From NCBI GenBank assembly GCA_036873135.1, contig JAPTYO010000056.1:62001-126000 (forward strand): 64,000 nucleotides of DNA, written 5' to 3'. The DNA is from Clarkia xantiana subsp. parviflora. Its lineage: Eukaryota > Streptophyta > Magnoliopsida > Myrtales > Onagraceae. A model generated the notes under the pieces. The model was not told the DNA's origin. It searched no databases and saw nothing but the letters and a program-made list of their open reading frames with translations. Within the stretch, counting starts at the first letter, position 1. Every line of letters starts with the position of its first letter. This document shows positions 11,291-32,512 of this stretch, piece by piece. The position numbers and the translations under genes are program-made.

Positions 11291-13006
11291 TGTTAGAGGT
11301 AGATATATGCTTACATGTTTGTTAGGTTTTCTATATAAGAGAGCAATCCCCTCTCTAATTGCACTCTCAACTTTGAACAATCTAATACAATCATGTTCTC
11401 CATTAGATATGGATTGCTCTACACAATCTCTCCTACACTAGAACACTATCATGGTATCATAGCCATCATCCATCATAGCGCCATACTACATGATGCAATT
11501 TCTCTTCAACTTCAGCACTGTTGTTCATTTCTGCAGATTTCTGCATTTCCTACTGCTTCCAGATGGACACCTCATGCAACAGCTGTCATCCTCTCATAGA
11601 CCCATAAATTGCAGCAACTGTCGTCCGATCAACAATCAGCAATCAGTTCAGATCAACAATATCAAATCAGATATGATTTCTTACCTCCAAGATCAGCAGA
11701 TCGCCTGATTGATTCTTCACTCCCGATCAGAGCATCTGCTAGAGAACCTGCTTCTTCTCCATCTTCTTCTGCTTCAGGACGCCATGCTTCGATCTGTGCC
11801 TCTTCTTCTATCTGCAAGAGAGCACAGCAGCTCCATGCGTCTTCTCCTTCCATCAACAACAGAGCAGTTTCGTTCTTCTTTTCTGATCTGTGCCTCGTGA
11901 TGCTTCAGGCCGCTCCTCTGTCACGACTCACTTATCCTCTTCTTCTTCAGCCTCATCTGAGCTGGCGCAACAATGATTTGGAGTGTGGTTTTATATGATC
12001 TGGAAATCTGGAATTCAATCATGTTCACGACAGCTTCCCAGTAACTTCAGCATTCTGACTTGAGCCTCGATTCACAACTTGCTGGTATACATCAATGAAA
12101 CTTCATCTCAGTCTGTTTGATCTGATCTTAGTCAAGCTGATTTCACTCAATTGGGATTTGAATTTATGACTGGCTTGCTGCGACATGCTTCATGCTCTGT
12201 TTTGCTGGTTTTGTGTTCCATAACCTGTTTTATGTATTGTCACACCTGGATTCGAGTTGACCTAAGATCAATTTATTCACAAACATTGAACAGGCTTTTG
12301 TTCTTAGAATCAAAGCTGACCTGAGCTCGATTCTTGGCAGGATTGATGTGGATTGTCTTATACTATGTTTCAGTCACTATGCTGTAATTCTGCTTTTCGT
12401 GAAGTCTTTTGAGCTGTTGGGAGCTGAAAATTGATCTTAATGCTGCGAAGTGGTGTCATAAATCTTTGTTGATGAGAAATTCAAAAGATTCAAGTTATTA
12501 CAATGCTCAAAGTGGACTCATATTTTTCAGTTTAAAGCAGTGGCAGATCCGAGAAGCACGGCTGCAATTTGTAGATGATTTTTGTTAGTTCTCTGCCATG
12601 AAGAGCATCCGTCAATCATGGAGGTTCAGAGAATTTTGATTCACATGAAGTATTGTGGTAGCAATTCGATTTTCAGAAGGTTATTCGTGAAAAACAGCTC
12701 TTAGACATGAAGTTTTTCAGCAGCAGCTCTTCTCAAATCCCAGAAATATACAGATCAAGCAGCAGTAACAACATCAGGCTGATATAAACAGGCTAAATTG
12801 CGGAGGGGCAAATTGGAAGGTCAAAAATGCATATGGAATGTTAGAGATATATTTTTACATGTTTATTAGAGTCATATATTAGTTTCCTATATAAGGAGAT
12901 CTCCTCCCTTATTATACTCTCAACTTTGAGCAATCTAATACAATTATATTCTCCATTAGACTTGAATTGCTCTCCACATTCTCTCCTACTAGAAAACTAT
13001 CTACCA
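11291..13006 (+). mobile_element. Compact non-autonomous Copia-like LTR element
   Basis: Two similar LTRs, 11291-11451 and 12839-13006, both start TGTTAGAG and contain the same TATAAG/TATAAGGAG promoter-like and CTCTCAACTTTGA...CAATCTAATACAAT blocks. The 5' LTR is followed directly by TGGTATCATAGCC (11452-11464), an initiator-Met-type primer-binding site. A 5-bp target duplication GCACC is present at 11286-11290 and 13007-13011. The 1.39-kb interior has no gag or pol; its open frames are short and serine/leucine-rich without motifs. It depends on enzymes from elsewhere. Confidence 0.85.
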
Positions 13007-13416
13007 GCACCTACACGCAACCCATCACACCTGCTCAGTTGACTCATTAGGTGCATCATGATGTGGCCAGTTCAATTCCAATTAAGTCTTAGGAACATAC
13101 ATAATAAATGCAAGAGTTTCACCTTTTACTAGTTCCTTAACCGATGAAACCTAAAGCAGGGCAAAACTAACTCAAAAAGCATCCAAAATATCTGAACAAA
13201 CAAACAGATAAATGGATAAACCAAAGACAGCAAAATGTGTTTTTGCACAACAAACCAGCAAGTGATCTGTCTATTTTAATATGAGTTATTGATTGTCTCA
13301 CCCACATACTGATTTAATTTATTGTAGTCGAGAAAAAATTACACAACCCGAAAAAGTCCTCGGCTATTCTGTTCAAAAAGACAGTGAAAGAATGATACCA
13401 TACCAGAGCTTCTCTT

Positions 13417-16073
<2,657 letters not shown>

Positions 16074-16489
16074 TCATTTTTTTTATTTTACGTGTACGAC
16101 TTTTATCTGGTATATTATTATTATCAGTGTATACGAGTGCAGGGCTTTGTCTATTCTATTCTATGTGTCCGGTAGAGGCACGTCAGAACACCACCACCTT
16201 GATGTTGTTACACTCAAAGACGAAGCCAGCACTCAAAATCAGAAGGGGCAAAGCATATATATATAAATTATTAAGTAAATTTTTTTTTTTTTTTTTGTAA
16301 CCAAAGGGATGTATTAATTGAAACACACATTACAAAAGGGGTAAGTGGTGAGGGAAAGGCCTCATCCAAGTACCAACAGTTCCGGTGTTTAGAGCAAACA
16401 TAGCTAAAATATGAGCAACAACAACATGACGTCTAGGAACTTTAACAATTACAAGCGATGAAAACCAAGAACACAAAATTTTAATGTCA

Positions 16490-17521
16490 CTAAGAACACC
16501 AAAAAAGTTCAGTTTGATGCAGTGCAGACTCCTTGAGAGCTTGAATCAATAGTGTCGAGTCTGTCTTGAGAATTACTGATTCCCTCCTATGAGGAAGTGC
16601 AAGCATAAGAGTTGTTCTACACACTAGACCTTCTGCCAAAAGTGGTGACATACCAGACATTAAGAAACAAGAAACTGGAGAAAGTTCAATAACAGAATTA
16701 TAAAGAAGACCAGCTCCTGAGATCAAGCTTCCTGCCACATTAAATCCTCCATCAGCAATTAAAGTCCATGAGTAAGGCAGCGAAGCTGAGCCCCAGCTGA
16801 TTACTGGCTGACAAAGAAGTTGTCTCCCTGAAAGTCTAGTTCCTGATTTAACACAAAAAGCAGAAGCATTGTCATTACATAAGGATGACAGGTTATGCAT
16901 AAGAGTATCGATGCAAGGCGCTTTTGAGCGAAAGACCAACTGATTCCTCATAAGCCAAATAGACCACAGGATTAAGCACTTGAGAGGAAGAGTGTTGGTC
17001 CAAGAGTCCCTAGGATCATCCATAGAAATCCATTCTTGAACTGTTGTAATTGGTAGACTGCAACTCCTAACAGCAAAACTAGATGCAAGCCAGACATACT
17101 GAGTAAACTGACACTGCCACATAAGATGGTTCCAGGTTTCTGGGCAGTCTCCACAAAGAGGACAAAGTGAGTTAAAAGTTGAAATACATCTTTGGAGGTT
17201 AGCTCCCAGAGCTAAACCTCCAGAACACCCCTTCCAGACGAACATTTTGATTTTTGGAATGAGTTTTGAAGACCAAATTTTTTTCCCAAAACCAAAACTA
17301 GTAATCATAGGGGGTGCAGAGGTTGATCCAAATTTGAGATTGTTCTCTTGTGTGGTGATTAATATATAACATGTTTTAACAGTGTAAACCCCTGCAGGAT
17401 TTGAGATCCAGGTGAGAGAGTCAGATGTTGGGAAAATAGGAGTAGGCACTGAGGTGATAGAGTCCATCAAAATCGGATGCAAGGTATTTTGTAGAAGGGG
17501 TACATTCCAAGATAAGTCCAA
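16490..17521 (-). pseudogene. LINE zf-RVT and RNase H domain
   Basis: A cysteine/histidine module CPLCGDCPETWNHLMWQC (zf-RVT) is followed by an RNase H-like domain with ADGGF, a Glu in AEGLVC and KTDSTLLIQ as the acidic residues. It is separated from the reverse transcriptase by about 630 bp of frame-broken sequence. Confidence 0.83.
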
Positions 17522-18153
17522 AGTATTTTGAAAATGAGCGACCTTGGTTTGGGAAAATGCATTAACTTGACCATTCCATTCTGCAAGAGATGGGAACTTT
17601 AGGACCCGAGAATCCGTCCAGAAATTTATAGAGTGCCCATTTCCAACTAGCCATCTGGCTCCTAGGAGAAAGAGAGGTATAAGGCTAAGCAGGGTTCTCC
17701 AAACAGAGCTGTGGTATTGTCTAGGTTTGCAGTTAAAAAAGGTGCTCTGAGTGAGGTATTTTTGTCTTAAACAAATGGCCCAAATTGATTCTGAGGAAGT
17801 AAGGAGACGCCAAATTTGTTTCAGTAACAGGGCATCATTCTAATGTTTGGACTCTTTGAAACCTAGACCACCTAATGCTTTGCTCTTAGAGAGCTTATGC
17901 CATGCTATCCATGGAATTCCTCTTTTTTTTCCACCGAAGATTGCCACCAGAAGTTTCTGAGGATGGATTCTAATTTGTGGTGAAAATTTTGAGAGAGCCT
18001 GATGCAAGACATTGCATAGGTGGGGATGGAAGAATTCATTGATTTTATAAGGATTTCCTTCCCAGCTGCATTGAGAAATCTACTTGTCCAAGCTTGTATT
18101 CTCTTTGTAATTCTTTCTAGGAAAGAGGTGCCTATTAGCTGTTTTTGCTTGAT

Positions 18154-19287
18154 CTAGTTAACAGGCAAGCCCAAGTGCAAGTCAGAATCTGACATTAAGG
18201 TAACCCATGATGAAATAAGTAAGTTATACCTCAGTTCCTGTTGTGTATTGTGACTGAACATGATGCTTGGTTTGGAATAATACACATGTTGTCCAGATTC
18301 ATGTTCATACAATATGAGCAGGTTTTGAAGAGAGTGTAAATATTGAGGTTTGGCCTCCAGAAAAATGAAACTGTCATCAGCAAAAAGGAGGTGATTGATG
18401 GGTGAACAGGTAGGTCCAGGTTTGATTCCTTTCAGCTGATTGTTGGACTGAAGCTTGGTCAAGTTCCTAGAGAGTATCTCAGCACAAAGGATAAAAAGAA
18501 AGGGTGAAAGGGGGTCACTTTGTCTTAAACCTCGAGAGGGTGTTATTGGAGGAGAGGGTATTCCATTTATGAGGATTGAAAGTGTTGTAGATGAAACACA
18601 TTCCATAATCCATGCAACAAATTGATGAGGAAACCCAAGTTTTAGCATGGTGGCTTGGAGGAAATGCCATTCTATGCGATCAAAAGCTTTGGTCATATCC
18701 AGTTTAAGAGCTAGAAGACCTATTTTGCCTTTTCTTCTCCTTCTGATAACGTGTTGGATTTCCTGAGCTAAAAGCGTGTTATCTGATATCAGTCTACCTT
18801 TGACAAAGGCACTTTAAAAATGGGAGATGATACTTGGAAGCACTTCCTTTAGACGATTACTGAGAATTTTGGATATGATCTTATAAGCTGTGGTGCAAAG
18901 GCTGATAGGTCTCCATTGATGAATGGTTTGAAGCTGAGAGATCTTAGTGATAAGAACAACAAAAGTTTTATTAAGATCCTTTAAGATATGGCCAGTGTGT
19001 AAAAAGGATTGAATAGCAGCTTTTGTGTCATCTGATATGATAACCCATTGCTGCTGAAAGAACCCTGGTGGGAAGCCATCAGGGCCTGGAGATTTTTCAG
19101 GGTGCAGACCCTGTAATGCCTCAAAGATTTCTGAGTCAATAATTGGTGCACCTAGGGATTCTAGATTTGGAGTAGGAGAACGAATAACATCCAGCTGAGA
19201 CAAAACAAGGGGTTGAGGTTGAGCTGTGAAAGTGATGGAAAAATGATTGACTATGTGGTTGATGATTTGTTGAGGTTGAGTTAACAA
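18154..19287 (-). pseudogene. LINE reverse transcriptase domain
   Basis: Motifs in order: SPGPDGFPPGF, WRPISLC, LDMTKAFDRIEW, GLRQSDPLSPFLF and HLLFADDSF. The FADD catalytic box is intact, but a stop after SIISHF (near 18815) and a later frame loss split the domain, so it cannot be made as one protein. Confidence 0.88.
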
Positions 19288-19464
19288 TTCACCGGTTGGG
19301 GAGAGAATCCAATTGAGTTTGTTGTTCTGTCTTCTAGCCAGGGTTTTGGCATGGAAAAATTTGGTGTTTCTATCTCCTTGAAGTAGCCACTGTTCTCTCG
19401 ATTTCTGCTTCCATAAACATTCTTCCAGATTATAAAGATCCTGAAGATGTTTCTCTAAAGAAGA

Positions 19465-20430
19465 TTATTCAGAGTTAGGAGAAAGACTTTCTTGAGAGTG
19501 TTGTAAGGATAAGAGTGTTTCTGAAATCTGTGTCTGAACATTTCCAAAAACATCCTTGTTCCAAACACGGAGATCATAAGCTAATCTTGTGAGTTTGATA
19601 TGAACGTTAGAATGAGGAGTCCAGGAAGAGGGCTTGTTCCAAGATTGGACAATCAATTTTTGGAAGTCAGGGTGACTCAGCCACATATTTTCGAATCTGA
19701 AGGGCCTTCTGGTGTGAGAGACAATTGGGGGTTCAGTGTGCAGCATTAGAGGGCAGTTATCAGATCCTAGCCTTGCTAGGTTGTAAAGAGTTGCGTTTGG
19801 GAAAATATGAAACCAAGCTGAGTTGACAATGGCTCTATCTAACCTTTCTAGAATTAGATCAGGGGATGTTCGTCTGTTAGACCAAGTGAAAGAAGGGCCT
19901 TGAGCTCCTATGTCTAAAAGATGTAAGGAGTCTGACCAGTTGTGAACTTGTAGGAGTCTGTCACTAGATAAAACATTTCCCCCTTGTTTCTCTGATTGGG
20001 ACCATATATCATTGAAATCCCTCAGGAGAAGCCAAGGTGTAGAGTGAGAAACATTGAGAGATTGTAAAGAGGACCAGAAAGCTTGTCTTCTTATGAACTT
20101 ACTCGGTGCATATATAAAACTTGCAACCCAAGAAACAGAAGAAGGTTTTTCAGTGATATGAACATGAATGAAGTTCCTATGAATATGAAGTTGTTGAACT
20201 TGGAAAAGGAATTTCCATGCCACAATTAAGCCTCCCCTTGTATCCTCTGGTGGGTAAACTATGCAGTTAGTGTAACCTAAGTTGTCTAGGTTTCGTTCAA
20301 GCTTGTCCATTTTGCTCTTAATTTCATACAGAAAGACAACATGAGGCCTCCAATGGTTGATAAGGCACCTCAGATGTTGAATTGTCAAGGCTCTGCCAAT
20401 GCCTTGACAATTCCAAGTCATGATGATCAT
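19465..20430 (-). pseudogene. LINE AP-type endonuclease domain
   Basis: Begins MIIMTWNCQGIG, the usual start of plant LINE ORF2. Metal-site Asn (WNCQG) and Glu (FLYEIKSK) are seen, then LLRDFND where GDFN is usual, RLDRA, and SDNCPL where SDHxPL is usual. The catalytic His is therefore replaced by Asn, so the nicking activity is probably lost. Confidence 0.85.
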
Positions 20431-22037
20431 AATGATGGCAGAGAGTGCCCCAAGGACACCTCTGCGATGCTGTCATCAGTGGCAGTAGCATAATAATACC
20501 AATGGTAAAACTCAGTATGCCAGCAATGATAAAGTAAAGATACCTCATTAAAATCAGGGATGGGATCACCAAAGGGTGTGTCTGCACTTGAGTCTGTAGA
20601 TGTGCTTGTGTTTGATTGATTATCCTCCTGCTCCATTATGTGCCTCATATGCATAAGATGATCCTCCTGCTCCATTCTGGGTCTCAATCTCCTCAGAAAA
20701 CTAAATTCATTCTCTTCCTCCTGTCTCTGCCTCGCACCCAAAATGGTAAGGGGCGCTGATGGATTGAATGGTCTTCGAATCCAAGTTCTTCTGGCTGACC
20801 TGCTTGATTCCGGCCTGTTCAAAGGCTCCTTCCCTGGTCGGTGATGGACAACTGCTGAGTCTATTGAGGAGGTAAGAGTAGGAAGTGCAGCCTCCTGGAC
20901 TGCTTGAACCATTGAAATTATGTAGGATGTGCTCTGAGAAGCTGTTGTTCTAACAGACCTGGGGAGTGAGGCTGGAGGTTCCTGAATGCGAAATTGTTCC
21001 ATCAGAACTAGTTGCTCAGCAAGAGTGGCATCATCCATGTATATATCAGTAGGCTCATTGATGGAAGCACCATTGGGACACTGTTGACTCCTTTGTCTTA
21101 TCTCAGTTAACCCCGGAAGGGAGCCCACCTCAATCATATTTGTGGTGGTGTTGCTTGTCTGACACGCTAGGGTTTGTCCCAGGTGGGAACGGGCTATTGT
21201 TTGATTTGTGGTAGGGTGGGGTACAGGGTGTGGGATGGCCATGGGGTCTGACAAGTGGAACCCTGGAGGTGGTCCTGGGAAAGAGGAAACATTCATTGAA
21301 GTACCCTGTGTTTGAGTGTTCTCAAAAGAAGAGTGATTGTGTGATGTGTGGTCCAAGGTGGTGGTTCATCCAAGTCAGAGGTCAAGGGCTAAAGAAAGCT
21401 ACAAGGGGTAGCTAGGGAACAAATCTTGTGGATAAGTAGTTGCTTGAGTGTAGCCATGCAGATGATGCTGATAAAACTGTGCTGGGAATGGGTTTGCTTG
21501 AGGTGGGTAAACGAAAACTGGGTAGGGGTAGGGGTGGGGCTGATGATGTCTGGGGTTTTGTTCAGTGGGATTAGGTTGGGAAGGGAAAGGATATGGCAGA
21601 ACTGATATGGGTGAAGGTTGTGGTGGAGACACATTTGGTGAAGAAACTACCTGAGCTGCTCTAGCAAGTGGTGGTTGTTGTGTGGAAATAGTTGTAGAAA
21701 TTTCCCTAGAATGAGGGTGAGACACACGATGTCTTGCCACGCATAATACAATTCTCGCTGCCAGCTCAGATGGATGTGCATGACCATTTTCTTCAGCTTG
21801 CCTTGAACTACCTTCTCCATGATTGTTTCTGGGCACCTGAGTCGCTCCTCCTTGAGTAGGCGTATTCCGTCGTGCATCACTACTATAAGGAGCTCTGTCG
21901 GAGGTCATGGTGTTGAGATCACGGACCACGATTTCTTCAGCGGCACGGCAATGGCCTAAAGTGTGACCAAACCTACCACAGCGACGACATGGGAGTCCGG
22001 GACGGTAAGATATCAGCACCATTACTCCAGCCACCAC
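20427..22037 (-). pseudogene. LINE ORF1 remnant (CCHC RNA-binding protein)
   Basis: The zinc knuckle CRRCGRFGHTLGHC sits at the start of the segment (about 21930-21980), followed by a Pro/Ser/His-rich low-complexity region. The frame changes at about 21390, and a second open segment (21356-20427) continues with Pro/Gln/Ser-rich sequence. In intact plant LINEs, ORF1 binds the element RNA. Here the upstream DUF4283 part is absent. Confidence 0.75.
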
Positions 22038-22090
22038 TACTAGTCTGATCGGGCGCCACCAAACTCCGACTGGCCACCATACTCACCGAT

Positions 22091-23306
22091 AACCCTCAAA
22101 ACTCACCGGGAAGTTGTCGTCAACCACTCCCAGCCCCGAAGAGCTTTGATTGGCAGCTTTTCGACTCAATTTAGAGGTGAAAAAATACAGGTTCTGTTGT
22201 ACTCATACTGTGATCGTAGTAAACAATTAAAATGGTTCATTGACCTCTTTCTTTTTATTTTGTGTCCAAAAATGAATGCAAACTTGCATATATATATATA
22301 TGTTGTGTAAGTTAATGTGGTGATGAAATGAAATGCTTATTATTAATAATAAATAATTCAGTAATAACAATAATAATAATATAAAAATTTAGATGTAGAA
22401 TTATATACAATAGAAAACCATTTGATGAGATGACATGTAAACATTCACTGTTGTACTTTATGAATAGTATAGATGAATTAAAACCAACGTGTTCACTTCT
22501 TCAACAATATTTACCTATTTTTATGGTATTCCGAAAAGTTAAAGTTTTTTTTTTAAGAGTTTGATGTTATTTATAAACTTTTGAGTGTAAAATAACGTAG
22601 TTTAAACATTTTAGAATTAATATGATATTCTTTTAGATTTGTAAGGACAAAATTAAAATTTTATGCGGTGCTCTGCGGGTAACCGCGGGTGACGCATATT
22701 TTATTGCGGGATGGGATGGATATGGATGATCATAAAATTAAATACGGATATGGGCAGATATGGATCGATTGAAAATTCGATGATGCAGATATGAATGAGT
22801 TAAAACCTAGTTAGAAGTCATTTTTGAGATTGGTTTAGCTAATTATAAGCCTTCAAAAACTCCTTTTCAACACCAAAGAATACGGCAAGCATCGGAGTGT
22901 TAACCCAGATGATGATCGTTTAGTATAAATGTTGAACAAAGAGGAAGAGAGACGAAATCAATTGATTTATGCAAAAGAAACAGTATTCATGTAACAATAA
23001 AAAAGCAAATGATATAGAAGACAACATAATCAGACTCCATCCATCGCGTCCTCTATTGTCTGTCTGATAAATAATAATACACATGGGCAAATAAATCAAA
23101 AGGACTGACTGACTCTCCAGGATAAACAATACCCAATTTCCAACAACCCCTTCCCTTTGGACAGACATTTAATCCTCATCCATTCATTCATACAAAAAAC
23201 AAATACAGTCCCCAACATATTAATAATAATAAAATAAACTTGGAAATGGGGGAGCAGAGGAGAGAGGTAATAAATGCATTTACTTGAAACGCAAGCAGCA
23301 TCTTAA
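22091..23306. other. Intergenic DNA and helicase 3' UTR
   Basis: 22091-22640 is AT-rich without a gene. At 22660-22800 GC-rich words (GCGGGTAACCGCGGGTGACGC, then repeated GATATGGATGGAT-like motifs) look like a decayed hAT end. From about 22920 to 23306 probably lies the 3' UTR of the minus-strand helicase gene. Confidence 0.4.
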
Positions 23307-29588
<6,282 letters not shown>

Positions 29589-29597
29589 ATTAAATAT

Positions 29598-30063
29598 CTA
29601 CATAGGAAAACAGATAAGATTTTAGTTTCACTTTCACCATGTCAAAATGTAGAGCAATACATTTAACAAACTAATCATGAATTAGCTTTGGTTTGACTCT
29701 TACTCTAAATCTCAATGTAATTTTAACTCCCCTCCTAACAAATACAACAAATGCTGCAGAATTTGTAAGTAGCAACCTCAATATTACGCCAAAATCAGGA
29801 TATCAGCTTCTACCACAAACTCCTACCCTAGCTAAGAGCATCCACTCAGATCACTCAAACCACCGTATTCTTTAACACTCTTAATTCCCAAGCATACCAA
29901 AAATACGCAGCTGGCCAATTCAGCTACGCCGACCTGATTATTATCGACAGCAAGGCTCGTTCTCTAATCCGATTACGCAGGAACTTAAACGATATAAGAA
30001 AGAATCGCAGCAGCGAGACTATATTCACCGATATTTAGATGAAAAACTAGAAAAAAAACCTAC
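29598..30063 (-). other. 5' UTR intron of the helicase gene
   Basis: On the minus strand a GTAGGT donor at 30063 and a TATGTAG acceptor at 29598 border an intron lying just 5' of the ATG (29588). The exon above 30064, to roughly 30200, would be the non-coding leader. Confidence 0.6.
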
Positions 30064-30660
30064 CTGGCAACGGAGCAGCGGAGATGTCAGTTGATTGTCT
30101 TGCCGCGAAACCCTAAAACGACCAAGTTTTAGTTCTACTCATGCAGAAAGGGCACAACGTTTGAAGAGGAAGAGGTGGAAAAACTGGAGCGGGGGAAGGG
30201 AGGAGGGAAGAACTTAGCAATTTTTTCTCAGTGATGTGTGTGTTAGGGTTAGAGTCTTGGAGAGAAGGGATTACCTGAACCGACCGTTCAGTAAGATGAT
30301 GAATTGTTACAAGTATTGACGGCTAGGATTTTGTACAACTATATATTATTAAAAAAAAAAAATTGAGTTTGGCACTAAAAAAGTTTTAAGAAGTAAATTG
30401 TTTTTTCAACAAAAAAAAAAGTAGTAAATTGTTTAAATTGGATTTTAAAAAAAAAATATATATATATATAATATTTTAAATTTTATTTATTTTAATTAAT
30501 ATATGATTTTATATATTTATTATGTTGTTGGTCGTAATAAGTTTTTATATTATATATGTATTTTTTTTATTTATTATGTAGTTTCATATATTGTGATTAT
30601 TTATATATAATATATATATATATATATTATTTATGTAGTTTTATATATTGTGATTATATT
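30064..30660. other. Helicase promoter side and AT-rich DNA
   Basis: 30064 to about 30250 holds the likely leader exon and transcription start of the helicase gene. 30330-30660 is nearly pure A/T with TA microsatellites and no gene. Confidence 0.45.
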
Positions 30661-30948
30661 TGTGATGAGTGAGCTTCTCATATGTTATTCGGTTGTGCAT
30701 GGACTAGATTGGTCTGGTTAGCTATTCTTACTGTTCGGCCTGATCAAACTGTTGCGGCTACGGTGGGTGACTTGCTTTCGGGTTTGAAGGTTGTGGATGG
30801 GCTCAGTAAACAAGATTGTCGTAAGAGATGGTCTCTAATCGGGGTGACATGTTGGAATATCTGGAAGGAACGTTGTCGGGCACTGTATGGACATGTCTCA
30901 CCGGACCCGCGAAGGATTGCTGATTTGATTCGCACAAATTATGCTGAG

Positions 30949-31257
30949 TAGGGCTGAGCAAAAAATCCGAGGAGCCCGAAATCCCGAAGAGCCCGACCCG
31001 AGCCCGTCCCGAAAATCCTGTCCCGAAATTTAGCCCGAGCCCGGTTGGGCGGGACTTTTAATCTAGAGTCGGGCTCGGGCTCGGGCTTTTTACACAAAGT
31101 CCCGAAAAGCCCGAGCCCGTCCCGAATTAGGTTAATAATTATCTTAAAATAAGATCCCACACCGGCCAGCTCAAGTAAAGATAACTGATACCCACGCCTA
31201 TAAAATAGAGCTATTGTTCTACCTCGTAAGCAAGCTTCAAGTCTTGTAATTTGTTTA

Positions 31258-31318
<61 letters not shown>

Positions 31319-31528
31319 GGCCTTCAGTTGAATTTAGTTGTAATTTGCAAGTTAAATTCTTTACTTTTCAAATTATTTTTCTATTTAGTCCGGCGGACTC
31401 GGGCGGGACTTTTTTGTTGTGTCCGGGCACGGGCTCGGGCTCGGGCCTAAGGATACTAAGCCCGAATATTTCGGGCTTGGGCTTTTTTTCACAAAAAGCC
31501 CGCCCGTCCCGTCCCGAGCTCACCCCTA
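30949..31528 (+). mobile_element. hAT non-autonomous element, family A copy 1, inside the LINE
   Basis: The left end is TAGGGCTGAGCA and the right end is GAGCTCACCCCTA. A perfect 8-bp target duplication ATGCTGAG is present at 30941-30948 and 31529-31536. The body is made of CCCGA/TCGGG repeats in both orientations around a TA microsatellite (about 31264-31312). No transposase frame. Related to the element at 49504-49941. Confidence 0.92.
31264..31312. repeat. (TA)n microsatellite
   Basis: About 24 TA units at the centre of the hAT element. Confidence 0.95.
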
Positions 31529-32184
31529 ATGCTGAGTTTTGGTCAACCCAACAATCAAGCCAAGGCGCTGAGAACTCTGGTCGGCGGTTAATTGCGAACC
31601 AACCTGCTTTGCCTTGCCGTTGGTCTGCTCCCCCTGACGAATTCATCAAAATAAACTGCGATGGGTCTTGGGAAAATTGGTGTGGCCAAGGGGGAGTTGG
31701 TGGGCTTGCCCGTTCTTCCACTGGCGATGTCACATGTGGGTTTAACCGGACGGTGGCTACGAGCGGTGCGCTAGAGACGGAGATCACAGCTCTTGCGGAA
31801 TGAGTTGAGTTGGCAATTGCTAAGGGTTGTCACCGGGTTATTCTCGAATCGGACTCGTCAGAGGCGATTACTGCGATCTCGGGTGGTGATCAAAATATCC
31901 CGTGGTATATAGCTACGCAGGTTCTCAACTTACGGAGTCGGTCTGAGCTTCTGAGTGAGGTCCGATGGTCTTTTGTCCCAAGACAAGCTAATGCTTGTGC
32001 TGACTGGATTGCGGTCCAGACTAGGAAGAGGTCGTGTGCAACTAATTGGGTGTCTATACCTCCACCGTCTCTTTTCGTTTTGATTGTAAATGATAGGGAG
32101 TTTAATCATGCGTGACTGTACTTGGACGTGTGTTTTGTTTTAATATACTATGTGTGATGCTTTGGCAAAAAAAAAAGATTATAT

Positions 32185-32512
32185 ATATGTGTGTGTGTGT
32201 GTGTAATGTAAGTGTATTTTGTATACTCTTTTGATTGAAAATATAAACGTATATGTGGCGACCTTAAAATGTTTCACAATCAAGTTGTATAAATGTATCA
32301 TATAAATATACTGTCTGACCAAAATCTAACATACGGCGAATTATGTTTTGAAAAATGTGAATTTTGGAAAGATTCGCCACTAATTAATTAAGACTAACTA
32401 GAATCCTAAATTACCTAAGCGAATAACGAATTAACCACATATGTATAAAACCGGTCTACGATCAGAAATTCGAGTTCGGAGATTCTATTACGAATTACAA
32501 ATATAATTTTTA
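32185..32512. other. AT-rich intergenic stretch
   Basis: A short GT-microsatellite follows the LINE tail (32186-32202). Otherwise there is nothing that I recognise. Confidence 0.4.

Larger units (their letters stand above)
16278..22090 (-). mobile_element. Degenerate L1-type plant LINE
   Basis: Read on the minus strand, the order is CCHC-knuckle ORF1, AP-endonuclease, reverse transcriptase, zf-RVT and RNase H, ending in a poly(A) tail (T-run 16280-16296 on the + strand). The 5' part of ORF1 (the DUF4283 region usual in plant LINEs) is missing, suggesting 5' truncation near 22050-22150. Several stop codons and frame changes break both ORFs. It fills the space between dihydrolipoyl dehydrogenase and the helicase gene. 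Confidence 0.9.
30661..32176 (+). mobile_element. 5'-truncated LINE (zf-RVT and RNase H end)
   Basis: Coding sequence starts within the zf-RVT region (HMLFGCAWTRLVWLAI), continues to RTNYAE, is interrupted by a hAT element at 30949-31528, and resumes at FWSTQQSS with an RNase H-like domain (INCDGSWENWCGQGGVGG, ALETEITALAE, ILESDSSEAI, ARQANACADWIA-like end with RQANACADWIA). A stop after ALAE (31801-31803) breaks the domain. An A-run at 32167-32176 is the tail. GATTATAT at 30652-30659 and 32177-32184 is a possible target duplication, weak because it is AT-rich. Confidence 0.85.

Noticed and set aside
11490..11998. Overlapping Ser/Leu-rich frames as a gag remnant
   Set aside because: All three frames are open because of the TCTTC-rich sequence; no CCHC or capsid motif is seen.
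16253..16265. GCATATATATATA near 16253 and 22286 as the target duplication of the long LINE
   Set aside because: It is a simple AT repeat, and the right copy is about 200 bp beyond the last recognisable LINE sequence; chance similarity is likely.
22660..22800. A complete hAT element
   Set aside because: GC-rich words recall a hAT end, but no second end or target duplication could be found.
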